Notes: generated by a model from the sequence alone, not told the origin. Positions 32,420-41,810 are shown, counted from the first letter of the stretch. The stretch is 50,344 nt of DNA from a bacterium HR21 (GCA_002898295.1 BEHX01000012.1:1-50344), one strand, 5' to 3'. Made by a program: numbers and translations.

Positions 32420-33399
32420 CGGTGGCACGGCTGGAAGAGCTGCTGGAACCGGTTGCACCGCAGTTACATGAGTTCGAGCGGTATGTCCGGCGTGTCCTGC
32501 GGACGTCGGTGCCCCTGCTGAACTTGGTACTCTGGTACGTGTTCCGGCAGAAGGGCAAGCGGGTTCGTCCTGTGCTAGTTCTGCTCAGTGCAGCGGCGTG
32601 CGGGGAAGTGTCCCAGCGGAGTTTCATCGGAGCTGCCTTGGTGGAACTGCTCCATACGGCGACGTTGCTGCACGACGACGTGGTGGACAAATCCCCTCAG
32701 CGCCGTGGGGTCCCCTCCGTCAACGCTCTCTGGGGCAACACGGTTGCCGTGCTGGTAGGCGATTACCTGCTGGCCCGTGGGCTCCTGCTGGCAATTGAGA
32801 ACCGAGAGTACGACATGCTGGAAGTGACCTCCGAGGCCGTGCGGCGGATGAGTGCGGCAGAATTGCAGCATGTCCAGCTCAATCGGAAGCTCCGGCTCGA
32901 GGAGGAAGCGTACCTGGAGGTAGTCCGTGGGAAGACGGCAGCGCTCTTTGCCACCTGCTGCGAGATCGGTGCGCTCAGCGCTGGGGCTGAGCCTCAGCTG
33001 CGGGGGGCACTGCGTGCATACGGCGAGGCGGTTGGGACCGCGTTCCAGCTCCGTGATGACGTACTCGACTACATTGGCGCAGGGCGGCTCTGGGGCAAGC
33101 CGCGCTGGAAGGATCTGCAGGAGCGGAAACTCACGCTCCCGGTGCTGGTCTCACTGCGGCAGATGAGCCCAGGGGAGCGGCGCCGCTTCCTGTCCTTGTG
33201 GAAGGCAGCGGTGCGTTCCCGTAAGGTACTCGAGGCAGTAGCTCAGCAAGTGCTGCAGTACGGCGGAGTAGAGTACACGCTGCACCAGGCACGTGTCTAT
33301 GCCGAGCGTGCTCGCCAGGCGTTGCAGGTACTTCCACCCTCGAGCGCACGGGAAGCGCTGGAAGGGTTTGTTGACTTTGCCGTCCAGCGGGCATGGTAG
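32416..33399 (+). CDS. Trans-polyprenyl diphosphate synthase
   Basis: 327 residues from GTG 32416. It extends isoprenoid chains with IPP, probably to the C35-C40 side chain of menaquinone. First Asp-rich motif DDVVD at 87-91 (LLHDDVVDKSPQRRG) and second DDVLD at 214-218, plus the GKRVRP start of the fold. Chain length cannot be read reliably; no bulky residues are seen directly before the first motif (TATLLHDD), which suits a long-chain product. Translationally coupled to tatC by a GTGA overlap. Confidence 0.9.
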   Translation: MTVARLEELLEPVAPQLHEFERYVRRVLRTSVPLLNLVLWYVFRQKGKRVRPVLVLLSAAACGEVSQRSFIGAALVELLHTATLLHDDVVDKSPQRRGVPSVNALWGNTVAVLVGDYLLARGLLLAIENREYDMLEVTSEAVRRMSAAELQHVQLNRKLRLEEEAYLEVVRGKTAALFATCCEIGALSAGAEPQLRGALRAYGEAVGTAFQLRDDVLDYIGAGRLWGKPRWKDLQERKLTLPVLVSLRQMSPGERRRFLSLWKAAVRSRKVLEAVAQQVLQYGGVEYTLHQARVYAERARQALQVLPPSSAREALEGFVDFAVQRAW

Positions 33400-34244
33400 G
33401 TAAGCTCCAGCAACGTCTCCAAGAGATCCGGGCGCACCTCCAGGCGGGACATCCTGAGCTGGTCCTGGAAGCCGCGCGTGCGCTTCTGGAGCACTGTCCG
33501 CAGTATCCGACGGCATACCTCCTGCTGGCGGAAGTGTACCAAGCGCTGCAGCGATGGCAGGAGGCAGCAGAGGTGCTGCACGCCGCTCGGCAGCGCTTTC
33601 CCCGCCATCGTGTGTTCGAGCAGAGGTACCAGCAGCTCCAACGGCAGCGCGGCACCCCCGATGAGCTGCCACAGACCCCATCGGCAGCAGAACCGGCGCA
33701 TCCCCCTGGGGAGTCCGAGCCAGACCGTCATCTGCGACGTGTCTCCGTCCCACTGCGCCTCATCGAAGGGGCAGGGGAAGCAACGGTCCGCCTGCGGAGT
33801 ACGCTTGTGCGCCTCATTCCCGGCTTGGAGTTTGCCCCGTTGCGTTCGGAACCCAGTGCCGGGAGCGCGTATCGCGGACTCCCACCGCCACCGCCATTTC
33901 CTGCCGAGCTCGAGGCAATCCTGCGGGAAGCCGAGCGGACTCCACCGCCGGAACCCTTGACACCGCTGGAGGAGCTGGCACGGCGCCTGGAGCATGCCCG
34001 CATTCCTGCCCCTGAGCGCGCCGAACCGGCTCAGCCAGAAGCACCCGTACCGGAGGGGCCGATGCCCTCCGCCGAGCTACCGATTGTGACGGAGACAATG
34101 GCACGGATTTACGAGCAGCAAGGTGCCTACGAGCTGGCACTGCGCATTTACGAGGAGCTTGCGCGGCGCTATCCGGAGAGGCGTGCCGCCTACGACCATG
34201 CTCAAGCCCGCCTGCGCGAGCGGCTCGGTCATGCGGGTTCTTGA
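33393..34244 (+). CDS. TPR-containing protein of unknown function
   Basis: 283 residues, cytoplasmic (no signal). Two TPR-like helix pairs at the N-terminus (about 5-85: LVLEAARALLEHCPQYPTAY, LLLAEVYQALQRWQEAAEVL), a long Pro/Glu-rich linker (about 90-235) and one more TPR at the C-terminus (TMARIYEQQGAYELALRIYE). Overlaps the prenyl synthase by 7 bases and the LptF/G permease by 14, so it belongs to this operon. Such proteins act as scaffolds; the partner is not evident. Confidence 0.75.
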   Translation: MVGKLQQRLQEIRAHLQAGHPELVLEAARALLEHCPQYPTAYLLLAEVYQALQRWQEAAEVLHAARQRFPRHRVFEQRYQQLQRQRGTPDELPQTPSAAEPAHPPGESEPDRHLRRVSVPLRLIEGAGEATVRLRSTLVRLIPGLEFAPLRSEPSAGSAYRGLPPPPPFPAELEAILREAERTPPPEPLTPLEELARRLEHARIPAPERAEPAQPEAPVPEGPMPSAELPIVTETMARIYEQQGAYELALRIYEELARRYPERRAAYDHAQARLRERLGHAGS

Positions 34245-35547
34245 TCGGTACATTCTGCGGTTGCATGCTGCCCCGTTTGCCTTCGGGACCTCGGTGGTGG
34301 TGTTCCTCTTCTTGATGCAGTTTCTGCTGCGCTATGGCGAGCAACTCCTGGGCAAGGGGCTTGCAGCCTGGGTCATCCTGCAGCTGATCGGTTTGAATCT
34401 GCCCTGGATGCTCGTGTTGGCGGTCCCGATGGGGGCGCTTTTCGCCACGGTGTACACCTTTGGCTCTCTGGCAGCGAACCATGAGGCGACGGTTTTCAAA
34501 GCCAGCGGGATGAGCCCGTGGCAGATGACACGTGCGGTGTTGCTGACAGCATTCCTCCTCAGCGGCGGGCTTGTCTGGTTCAACGATCGCGTTCTGCCGG
34601 AGGCAAACCATCGGGCAAAGGTCATGCTGGCGGATATCCAGCGCAAGCGACCGACCCTACTGCTAGAACCCGGGCGCTTCACAACGCAGCTGGAAGGCTA
34701 TACGCTGCTGGCTCGCGCACGCGACACGAGCGGGCAGGTGCTGCTCGGTGTGACGGTCTACGACCGAACCCAACCGGGCTGGCTCGGGGTGATTTCTGCC
34801 GATACTGCACGGCTGCGTCTGAGTTCGGGGCTGACCGAGTTCGTGCTGGAATTTCGTTCGGGGGAGCTCCATCGGCTTCCGCAGCGGGGGCAGGGCGAGG
34901 AGCGGTGGGTGCGCTTCCATCGCCTGTTGGTCCGCATCCCCGCGCGGGACTACGCCTTCGTGCGGTCTGATGCTCGGCTTTTCGCTCGGGGCGAACGCGA
35001 GATGAGCATCGCGCAGATGGAAGCGGTTGTCCGCGAGGCACAGCAACACCAGCAGCGCCTTGCCGGGCAGGTAGTGCAATTGCTTGCGGCTCACTGGCAA
35101 GAGCTCTTCCACCCAGAGCCGGAAACAGAAAGGACTGCCTCGGGCGAGCGTATTCGGCAGCGGCTTGTCATGCTCCGGAGCGCATTGGAGCCGCTTGCCG
35201 CCGAGTGGATGGCGGCGCTGCAACGGGAGCGGCAGTACCAGGTCGAGATCCAGAAGAAGTACGCCATCGCCGTGGCGTGCTTGCTCTTCGCATTGGTCGG
35301 GGCACCGTTGGGGATTCTCACCCGCGGCGGCAATTTCGGCGTCAGCGCTCTCATCAGCCTGGGCTTTTACATCTTCTACTGGGCAGCGCTCATCAGCGGG
35401 GAGAAGCTGGCAGACCGCGGCTACATTTCCCCGGTGGTCGGGATGTGGTGGGGAAATGCTGCGGTTTTCTGTCTGGCACTCGCAGTCATGCTACGGGCTT
35501 ACCTGGGATATGGGATTGACGGACGCTGGTGGCGATGGAAGAGGTGA
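34231..35547 (+). CDS. LptF/LptG family permease (lipopolysaccharide export)
   Basis: 438 residues. Three helices at the N-terminus (about 13-35, 47-70, 90-120), a large periplasmic domain (about 130-345, beta-jellyroll type) and three helices at the C-terminus. Family motifs: MRVLDRYILR at the start, MLVLAVPMGALFATV, ELTVFKASGMS-like EATVFKASGMSPWQM, and KYAIAVACLLFALVGAPLGI near the end. It works with LptB and LptC to pull LPS from the inner membrane. Partners are not in the window. A helical insertion (about 245-320) before the last helices is longer than in E. coli LptF. Confidence 0.88.
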   Translation: MRVLDRYILRLHAAPFAFGTSVVVFLFLMQFLLRYGEQLLGKGLAAWVILQLIGLNLPWMLVLAVPMGALFATVYTFGSLAANHEATVFKASGMSPWQMTRAVLLTAFLLSGGLVWFNDRVLPEANHRAKVMLADIQRKRPTLLLEPGRFTTQLEGYTLLARARDTSGQVLLGVTVYDRTQPGWLGVISADTARLRLSSGLTEFVLEFRSGELHRLPQRGQGEERWVRFHRLLVRIPARDYAFVRSDARLFARGEREMSIAQMEAVVREAQQHQQRLAGQVVQLLAAHWQELFHPEPETERTASGERIRQRLVMLRSALEPLAAEWMAALQRERQYQVEIQKKYAIAVACLLFALVGAPLGILTRGGNFGVSALISLGFYIFYWAALISGEKLADRGYISPVVGMWWGNAAVFCLALAVMLRAYLGYGIDGRWWRWKR

Positions 35548-35840
35548 TTCGCTGCCCGTACTGTGGAGCCGAGCTGGAAGAGCTGCCGACACAGTGCTCA
35601 GTGTGTCACCACCACGTCGAGCTGGAGCCGTGGGAGGTTGTCGCAGAGCTTTCCACCGAGTGGGAAGCCGAGCTGCTGTGTGGGCGTCTGCGCCACCACG
35701 GGATTCCTGCCCACGTGCTCTCGCAGCGGGATACCACGCGGATGTTCACTGTCGGAGCTCTCGCGGTGGTCAAGCTCTTCGTCCCGGCAGCCTATGCAGA
35801 GCTGGCGCGGCGGGTGCTGGAGCACGAGGAAGAGCCGTAG
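35535..35840 (+). CDS. Zinc-ribbon plus DUF2007 protein
   Basis: 101 residues from ATG 35535. A short zinc ribbon CPYCG...CSVC (Cys8/11 and 22/25 by position) leads into a DUF2007 domain (about 40-95), recognised by ELLCGRLRHHGIPAHVLSQR and VKLFVPAAYAELARRVL. DUF2007 is a small alpha/beta domain called 'putative signal transducing protein', widespread in Bacteroidota and Chlorobiota; function unknown. Overlaps the LptF/G gene by 13 bases. Confidence 0.8.
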   Translation: MEEVIRCPYCGAELEELPTQCSVCHHHVELEPWEVVAELSTEWEAELLCGRLRHHGIPAHVLSQRDTTRMFTVGALAVVKLFVPAAYAELARRVLEHEEEP

Positions 35841-35904
35841 TGGGGAGTGTTGTGGCGAAATCGCCTAAATTTCCGGTAGTTGCACCAGTGCTTGCGGCTG
35901 ACCC

Positions 35905-38394
35905 ATGCGGCAGGCAGTTGTCATGGCTGGGGGGTTTGGGACGCGATTGCGTCCGCTGACGATCCATCGCCCGAAGCCGATGGTCCCTGTCTTGGGACGC
36001 CCGATTATGGAGCATGTGCTGCTGCTCTTGCGTCGGCATGGCATCCGTGAGTGTGTCTGCTTGCTGTACCACCAGGGCGAGTGGATTCGCAACTACTTCG
36101 GCGATGGGAGTGCCTGGGGAATGTCGCTGCGCTATGTCCAGGCAGAGGCGGATTACGGCACGGCGGGCAGCGTTCGCAATGCTGCCGATATGCTCCGCAA
36201 CGAACCCTTCGTGGTCATTAGTGCCGATGTGATGACCACCATCGACTTGAGCGCTGCCATTGCCTTCCACCGTGAACGGCAGGGAATGGCAACGCTGCTG
36301 CTGACCCGGGTACCCAATCCGCTGTCCTATGGATTGGTGCTGACGGATTCTGCCGGACGTATCCTCCGCTTTTTGGAAAAACCGAGCTGGGGCGAGCTCT
36401 TCTCCGATACGGTCAACACGGGCATTTACCTGCTGGAACCCTCCGTGCTGGAGCTGATCCCGTACCGGCAGGAGATGGATTTCGGCAAGGACCTTTTCCC
36501 TGCCATGGTACAGCAGGGACTGCCCCTCTACGGCTATGTTGCCGAGGGATACTGGCGGGATATTGGAACAGTCGGCGAGTATTGGCAGGTCCACCATGAC
36601 TTTACCCGCGGGATACTCGTGCCGGAGATCCTCGGGGAGCAGTGCGGCGAGCATCTCTGGTGTGGGGCAGATGTGCGCATTGACCCGACGGCATCACTGC
36701 GGGGGCGGGTGATTCTCGGAGACCGGGTTATCATCGGTCCGTATGCGGAGGTGGAGGACTCGGTTCTCGGCGCTGAATGCATTCTGGGGGCTGGTGTCAG
36801 TGTGCGCGGCAGCATCCTTTGGGAGCGCGTCACCGTCGAGGCAGGGGCGGTCATCTCCGGTGCTGTCGTTGCCAGCGGGAGCATTGTCGGGGAGCGCAGC
36901 AGCGTGGAGGAGGCAGCCATTATTGGCGAGGGATGCCGGATCGGTGCCGATGCCCTCATTGCTGCTGGGGTCAAGCTCTGGCCGGGCAAGGTGGTCGAGG
37001 ACAAAGCTGCGGTTGCCTATAGCCTCGTGCAGGAAGAGCGGTGGACCCATGGGCTTTTCCTCAACGCCAAGGTTGCCGGCAAGACGAATGTGGAGATCAC
37101 CCCGGAGTTTGCTGCCCGCTTCGGGGTTGCGCTGGGAAATGCCTTCGGAGCAGGGACGTCGGTGGCGGTCAGCCGGGATGCTGGCAATGCTGCCCGCATG
37201 ATTGCTCGGGCACTGATGGCGGGACTGATGTCGGCAGGGGTCAATGTGGTGGACCTGCAGGTGGCGTCTGTGCCCCAGACGCGGCAGGAGCTCCGCACCC
37301 GGCGCTATGCCGGCGGCATCCACGTGCGGCGTTCCCCTCGGGCTGCCGAACAGACGGAAATCGTGGTCTTCAACGCCGAAGGGCGAGACATCCCTTCGGG
37401 GTTGGCGAAGACTGTGGAGCGCATCTTCTACGGGGAGGATTTCCGTCGAGCAGCGGCACAGCAGATCGGGACGCTCAGCTTTGGGGAACGCTCTGCCGAA
37501 GGGTACATCCGGCACTTCCTGGCTGCCCTCAATGCTGAGGTGATTCAGCAGCGCTCGTTCCGACTCTTGGTGGACTACTCCGGTGGGCTGGCGGCGAATC
37601 TCTTCCCGATGATTCTCGGCACGCTCGGCTGCCAAGCGTTCGCTGTCAACACGTACGTGGATCCCCTCGGGCGGACTCCCCCGCTGGAGGAGAGCCTGGT
37701 TGCTGAGGCACTGCGTGCCCTCGGCTGTGAGCTGGGGGTTCGGATTGACTACGGCGCTGAGCGTATCACAGTCTTCGATCGGCGCGGAGTTTGGTATAGT
37801 CCAGCGCGGCTCCTCACGCTCGTGCTGAAGCTCTTCCTGCAGACCCATCGGGACCAGGAACCGTACGTGGTTGCCGTTCCCGTGGCAGCCAGTGCGGAAG
37901 TTGAGGAAGTGGCTGCCGAGCATGGCGTCCGCGTCCTGCGTGTCCGGAACTCGCATTCGGCGATGATGGAAGCAACCCGGGATCCTGCCGTCCGCTTTGT
38001 CGGCGGGACCCGTGGGGACTTCATTTTCCCGGAGTATCTCTTTGCCGCTGATGGGATGTTCTCGGCGGCAAAGCTCCTGGAGATGCTCGCGCTGACCGGC
38101 TGGGAGCTCTCTGAACTGGATGCTCGGTTGCCACGCCGGTATCAGCGGGAAGGCTTAGTGCCGTGTCCCTGGGAGCGGAAAGGGAGCGTTCTGCGCCGAG
38201 CGCTGGAGCATCCCGTCGGCTCGGAGCGACTGCTCATCGATGGGGTCAAGTTGATTGAGCCGGAGTGGTCCGTGCTCATCTTCCCTGATCGGCAGTCGGC
38301 GGCGATGGTCGTCATTGCCGAGGCAACCACCCCGGAGAGAGCCGATGCGGTGCTGGAGGAGTACACCGAATTGGTCAGACAGTGGCAACAGTAA
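35905..38394 (+). CDS. Bifunctional-type sugar nucleotidyltransferase / phosphomannomutase-like protein
   Basis: 829 residues. Residues 1-235: nucleotidyltransferase with VVMAGGFGTRLRPLT and the KPMVPVLGRPI binding loop. Residues about 250-370: left-handed beta-helix of hexapeptide repeats. Residues about 380-829: alpha-D-phosphohexomutase-like domain. In place of the canonical phosphoserine loop (TASHNP) it has GGIHVRRSPRAAEQTEIVVF, with a single Ser; the metal loop is also hard to find, so mutase activity is uncertain. Homologs are annotated as mannose-1-phosphate guanylyltransferase. Likely supplies GDP-mannose or a related sugar nucleotide for surface polysaccharide. Confidence 0.85.
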   Translation: MRQAVVMAGGFGTRLRPLTIHRPKPMVPVLGRPIMEHVLLLLRRHGIRECVCLLYHQGEWIRNYFGDGSAWGMSLRYVQAEADYGTAGSVRNAADMLRNEPFVVISADVMTTIDLSAAIAFHRERQGMATLLLTRVPNPLSYGLVLTDSAGRILRFLEKPSWGELFSDTVNTGIYLLEPSVLELIPYRQEMDFGKDLFPAMVQQGLPLYGYVAEGYWRDIGTVGEYWQVHHDFTRGILVPEILGEQCGEHLWCGADVRIDPTASLRGRVILGDRVIIGPYAEVEDSVLGAECILGAGVSVRGSILWERVTVEAGAVISGAVVASGSIVGERSSVEEAAIIGEGCRIGADALIAAGVKLWPGKVVEDKAAVAYSLVQEERWTHGLFLNAKVAGKTNVEITPEFAARFGVALGNAFGAGTSVAVSRDAGNAARMIARALMAGLMSAGVNVVDLQVASVPQTRQELRTRRYAGGIHVRRSPRAAEQTEIVVFNAEGRDIPSGLAKTVERIFYGEDFRRAAAQQIGTLSFGERSAEGYIRHFLAALNAEVIQQRSFRLLVDYSGGLAANLFPMILGTLGCQAFAVNTYVDPLGRTPPLEESLVAEALRALGCELGVRIDYGAERITVFDRRGVWYSPARLLTLVLKLFLQTHRDQEPYVVAVPVAASAEVEEVAAEHGVRVLRVRNSHSAMMEATRDPAVRFVGGTRGDFIFPEYLFAADGMFSAAKLLEMLALTGWELSELDARLPRRYQREGLVPCPWERKGSVLRRALEHPVGSERLLIDGVKLIEPEWSVLIFPDRQSAAMVVIAEATTPERADAVLEEYTELVRQWQQ

Positions 38395-38438
38395 TGCCAT
38401 TGAGCCGTCTATGGCGCCGGCAGTGAGGATGCACCCTG

Positions 38439-38912
38439 ATGCGGCTGGCTGCAGTCTTGCACGAGAAGACGATCCTCTTACGCCTGCAGGCGCACTCGAA
38501 GGAGGAGGTGCTCGAGCGCCTGATTGCCACGCTTCCTGCCACCGGTCTGGTGCAAGACCTTGAGGAAGTGCAGCGGGTGATTTTCGAGCGTGAGCAGCGG
38601 ATGACCACCTGCATCGGAGGCGGGATTGCTTTCCCCCATGGGAAGACCCGGGCGGTTTTGGCGCCCCTGGTGGCGGTGGCAACTTTGGACCCTCCCATCC
38701 TGATGGACGCCCCGGATGGACGCCCGGTGGAGGTTGTTGTGCTGCTGGTTGGGCAGGAAGATCATGTGGGGACCCATCTGCGCTTGCTCAGCCGACTGTC
38801 CCGGCTGATGAGCAATGCGGGATTCCGCTCGCATCTGATGCAGGCGCAAACAGCACGGGAGGTGCTCGAACTCTTCGAACAAGCTGAGGCGCTGCACGAG
38901 AGTTATCCATGA
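38439..38912 (+). CDS. ptsN: PTS EIIA-like nitrogen regulatory protein (PtsN type)
   Basis: 157 residues. Phospho-acceptor His67 in GGGIAFPHGKT; the N-terminal KEEVLERLIATL and C-terminal LLSRLSRLMSN helices are typical of EIIA-Fru/Ntr domains. These proteins carry phosphate from HPr/NPr and act as regulators. No other PTS component is nearby. It overlaps hisS by 4 bases (ATGA). Confidence 0.85.
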   Translation: MRLAAVLHEKTILLRLQAHSKEEVLERLIATLPATGLVQDLEEVQRVIFEREQRMTTCIGGGIAFPHGKTRAVLAPLVAVATLDPPILMDAPDGRPVEVVVLLVGQEDHVGTHLRLLSRLSRLMSNAGFRSHLMQAQTAREVLELFEQAEALHESYP

Positions 38913-40159
38913 GTGGCCTGCAGGCAGTGCGGGGCATGCACGATGTGCTCCCCGAAGAGCTGCCCCGCTGGCGGCAGCTGGAGGAGGTCTTCCGCACGGT
39001 TTCGGCTCTCTTCGGGTACGAGGAAATCCGCACCCCCGTGGTGGAGTACGCACAGCTCTACCTCCGCAGTGTCGGCGACACCAGCGACATCGTCACCAAG
39101 GAGATGTACACCTTCGCCGATCGTGGCGGGGAACAGCTGGCGCTGCGTCCGGAGTTGACCGCCGGTGTTGTCCGAGCGCTCCTCCAACACGGGTTGTTCC
39201 AGCGTCGGTCTCTGTGGCGGCTCTGGTACTACGGGGCTGCCTTCCGCTACGAGCGCCCGCAGAAGGGGCGCTACCGGCAATTCCACCAGTACGGTGTGGA
39301 ATGTTTTGGCTCGCCGTTTCCGGAAAGCGACGTTGAGGTCATTGTGGTGGCGGCAACGGTTCTGCAGCGGCTTGGGATCCAGCGCTACGAGCTCCATCTC
39401 AATACGCTGGGGACGCTGCAGGTACGGCAGCGCTACCGGGAGGCGTTGGTGGAGTACTTCCGCAGTGTTCGTTCGGCACTCTCTCCGGAGAGCCAGCAGC
39501 GGCTGGAACGCAACCCACTGCGGATTCTCGATTCGAAGCATCCGGCAGACCAGCCGGTGGTTGCCCAAGCACCGATCATTTGGGACTTCCTCGATGCCGA
39601 AAGCCGAGAGCATTTCGATAGTGTCCGCCGCGCCCTTGAAGCAGGAGGCATCCCTGTGGTACTCAACCCTCGTCTGGTGCGTGGACTGGATTACTACACA
39701 CACACGGTCTTTGAGTTTGTCAGTCCGCAGCTCGGGGCGCAGAATGCCTTCGGAGGCGGGGGGCGGTACGACGGGCTTGTGGAGAGTTTCGGGGGACCTT
39801 CGGTCCCAGCTGTGGGGTTTGCCTTTGGGGTGGAGCGGATGTTACTGCTCATGACGGAGATGCCCTGTGAAGAGCCGGTTCAGGTCTATGTTGCTTCCCA
39901 GAGCATGCCAGAGGAAGCCATGCGCGTTGCCGCACAGCTGCGTGCGGCAGGCTACCGGACAGTGACAGACCTGCAGCGGCGCTCGCTGAAGGCACAGTTC
40001 CGAGAGGCTGACCGGCTGAGAGTGCCTGTTGTCGTACTGGTTGCCGAGCAGGAATGGGAACGCGGTGCTGTGGTGGTGCGCCACCTGCAGGAGCAAGCGC
40101 AGTGGGAGTGCCCGCTGGCGGAGCTGGCAGACCATGTCGCCCGTGCCCTTTCTCGGTGA
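38909..40159 (+). CDS. hisS: Histidine-tRNA ligase
   Basis: 416 residues, class IIa synthetase. Visible: GMHDVLPEE at the N-terminus, ELTAGVVRALLQHG, motif 2 RYERPQKGRYRQFHQYGVE, the histidine-specific LVRGLDYYTHTVFEF and AFGGGGRYDGL, motif 3 GFAFGVERML and a C-terminal anticodon-binding domain (about 320-416). Full length. Start overlaps ptsN; its end overlaps the next small gene by 26 bases. Confidence 0.95.
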   Translation: MSGLQAVRGMHDVLPEELPRWRQLEEVFRTVSALFGYEEIRTPVVEYAQLYLRSVGDTSDIVTKEMYTFADRGGEQLALRPELTAGVVRALLQHGLFQRRSLWRLWYYGAAFRYERPQKGRYRQFHQYGVECFGSPFPESDVEVIVVAATVLQRLGIQRYELHLNTLGTLQVRQRYREALVEYFRSVRSALSPESQQRLERNPLRILDSKHPADQPVVAQAPIIWDFLDAESREHFDSVRRALEAGGIPVVLNPRLVRGLDYYTHTVFEFVSPQLGAQNAFGGGGRYDGLVESFGGPSVPAVGFAFGVERMLLLMTEMPCEEPVQVYVASQSMPEEAMRVAAQLRAAGYRTVTDLQRRSLKAQFREADRLRVPVVVLVAEQEWERGAVVVRHLQEQAQWECPLAELADHVARALSR

Positions 40160-40541
40160 GGAGCCGCCGTATCGGCTCGTGCTGAACTGCTCTGGCAGTG
40201 TGGAACAGGGTGTGCAGCTCCACATCCGTCTGGAGACCCGTGTGGCATTCCAGCTGCCTTACGAGCTGAGGGCTCACATTCACCAGCGGCGTGCCGCCGA
40301 GGTAGCAATGCCGGAGGTGGTTGTCTCCATCCACGGGCTGCAGCCTGCAGAGTATGGGCGCGCCGGGAATCGCCCGGCAGTGCTGGAGTGGTCTGACCTG
40401 CTGCCGGTGGGAAGCTCCTACGGACAGTGTACTCTCCTGCTGGGCAAGCGACACCAGCGGTTCCTCCTCCGCTTCGCGCCGCCCCAGATCGAGCTGGTAC
40501 AGCAGCAGGGGTTCCCCATTGCCGAACTCGTCTTACCATGA
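40134..40541 (+). CDS. Conserved-looking hypothetical protein
   Basis: 135 residues from ATG 40134. No signal peptide or helix. The sequence looks like a mostly beta domain (alternating hydrophobics in YRLVLNCSG, GVQLHIRLETRVAFQLPY, RFLLRFAPPQIELVQ). It is wedged between hisS (26-base overlap) and the histidine kinase (4-base overlap), so it is probably a real gene of that operon. No family recognised. Confidence 0.55.
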   Translation: MSPVPFLGEEPPYRLVLNCSGSVEQGVQLHIRLETRVAFQLPYELRAHIHQRRAAEVAMPEVVVSIHGLQPAEYGRAGNRPAVLEWSDLLPVGSSYGQCTLLLGKRHQRFLLRFAPPQIELVQQQGFPIAELVLP

Positions 40542-41800
40542 GGCGGGCAGCAGGCGTGCGGCAGTGGCATTTCTACGCACTCGTCACTGCTATCGGGGCG
40601 GTCACGGTCGTGCTGAGCTTCGTGGCAACTCAGCGGGTTGTCCGTGATATCCTTGCTCGTGAACGGCAAACCGTGCAGTTCTACGCCGAGATGCTCCGCA
40701 TCTTTGCGGATCCAACCCTGGAAACAGACCCTTTTCTCTTCGTGCTCCTGGACCATGTGGTCCCGACCATCTCGTTCCCCATTGTCGTGACAGACCCGCA
40801 GGATGAGCCACTCTACCCCTACGGGCAAAATACGCTCAATGTTGAGCTCGATACGGCGTGGTCTGCCGAAACCCAGCGGCGCTACCTGAGACGTTTGGTA
40901 GCGGAGATGCGGCAGGAGTTCCCGCCGATTTCGGTCACCGACCAGAAGGGAGTGGAGCTGGCTCGGATTTACTACTCCACCTCTCGGCTGGTTCGGTGGG
41001 TGCGGTGGATTCCATACGTCCAGGCGCTGTTGGTCATCGGACTTCTGGTGATGGGCTGGATAGCGCTGCGCTTCGGGCGGCAGGCAGAGGAGAGCCGGCT
41101 CTGGGTGGCTATGGCGAAGGAGGCAGCGCATCAGCTGGGCACGCCGCTCTCGAGCGTCTTGGGCTGGTTAGAGCTGCTGCGCCAACAGCCGGAAATGCAG
41201 CAGGACATCCTCCACGAGCTTGCACGAGATGTGGCACGCTTGCAGAGTGTCGTCCAGCGTTTCTCCCAAATCGGGGCACAGCCGCGCTTGACTCCGCAGC
41301 CTATTGCCCCGATTGTGGAAGAGGTAGTACACTACCTCCAGCGACGGTTGCCCCAGAGCAAGCACATCGAAATTGAGCTGGAGCTAGACCGCCAGGCACA
41401 AGCCGCGGTCAACCGGGAACTCCTGGCATGGGCAGTGGAAAATGTGCTCAAAAACGCCATCGAAGCCATTGAGCGGGCACCGGGACGTATCCAGCTGCGC
41501 CTCTCCTCCTGTGGTGACACGGTCCAGCTGGAGATCACGGACAACGGTCGGGGGATTCCGGCTCGGCTCCGACGCCGGATTTTCGAGCCGGGGTTTACCA
41601 CTAAACGGCGTGGCTGGGGCTTGGGCTTGAGCCTGGCTCGGCGGATTGTGGAAAGCTATCACGGTGGTGCCCTCCTCCTCAAGGAGAGCATTCCCGGTCA
41701 GGGCAGCACCTTCGTCCTGGAACTTCCTCGGGCACGCTCTCCACACATGGAAAGCCCCCGCGACGACCGCCGCGAGGGCTTTCCCGAGCTCTCTCGCTGA
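40538..41800 (+). CDS. Membrane-bound sensor histidine kinase
   Basis: 420 residues. Helix 1 at about 12-30, an extracytoplasmic sensor domain (about 35-155), helix 2 at about 160-180, then the kinase: phospho-acceptor His198 in KEAAHQLGTPLSSVLGWLEL, N-box NVLKNAIEAIE, G1 DNGRGIPARL, F-box FEPGFTTK and G2 GLGLSLARRIV. The AHQLGTPLSS H-box is typical of a Bacteroidota/Chlorobiota group. No response regulator is adjacent, so its output is unknown. The last 20 codons run through a terminator hairpin. Confidence 0.9.
   Translation: MRRAAGVRQWHFYALVTAIGAVTVVLSFVATQRVVRDILARERQTVQFYAEMLRIFADPTLETDPFLFVLLDHVVPTISFPIVVTDPQDEPLYPYGQNTLNVELDTAWSAETQRRYLRRLVAEMRQEFPPISVTDQKGVELARIYYSTSRLVRWVRWIPYVQALLVIGLLVMGWIALRFGRQAEESRLWVAMAKEAAHQLGTPLSSVLGWLELLRQQPEMQQDILHELARDVARLQSVVQRFSQIGAQPRLTPQPIAPIVEEVVHYLQRRLPQSKHIEIELELDRQAQAAVNRELLAWAVENVLKNAIEAIERAPGRIQLRLSSCGDTVQLEITDNGRGIPARLRRRIFEPGFTTKRRGWGLGLSLARRIVESYHGGALLLKESIPGQGSTFVLELPRARSPHMESPRDDRREGFPELSR
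41749..41784. terminator. Bidirectional terminator hairpin inside the 3' end of the kinase gene
   Basis: Arms GGAAAGCCCCCGCG (41749-41762) and CGCGAGGGCTTTCC (41771-41784) pair over 14 positions with one mismatch, loop of 8. AAAGCCC/GGGCTTT ends suit both strands. It lies between converging genes (kinase and metal-rich lipoprotein) but within the kinase's final codons. Confidence 0.65.
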
Positions 41801-41810
41801 GGGTGTCCGC

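Noticed and set aside
36694-37956. Minus-strand open frame inside the nucleotidyltransferase fusion
   Set aside because: Antisense to conserved domains, no ribosome site or motif.
38902-38910. TTATCCATG resembling a DnaA box
   Set aside because: Single imperfect copy at the ptsN-hisS junction, inside coding sequence.
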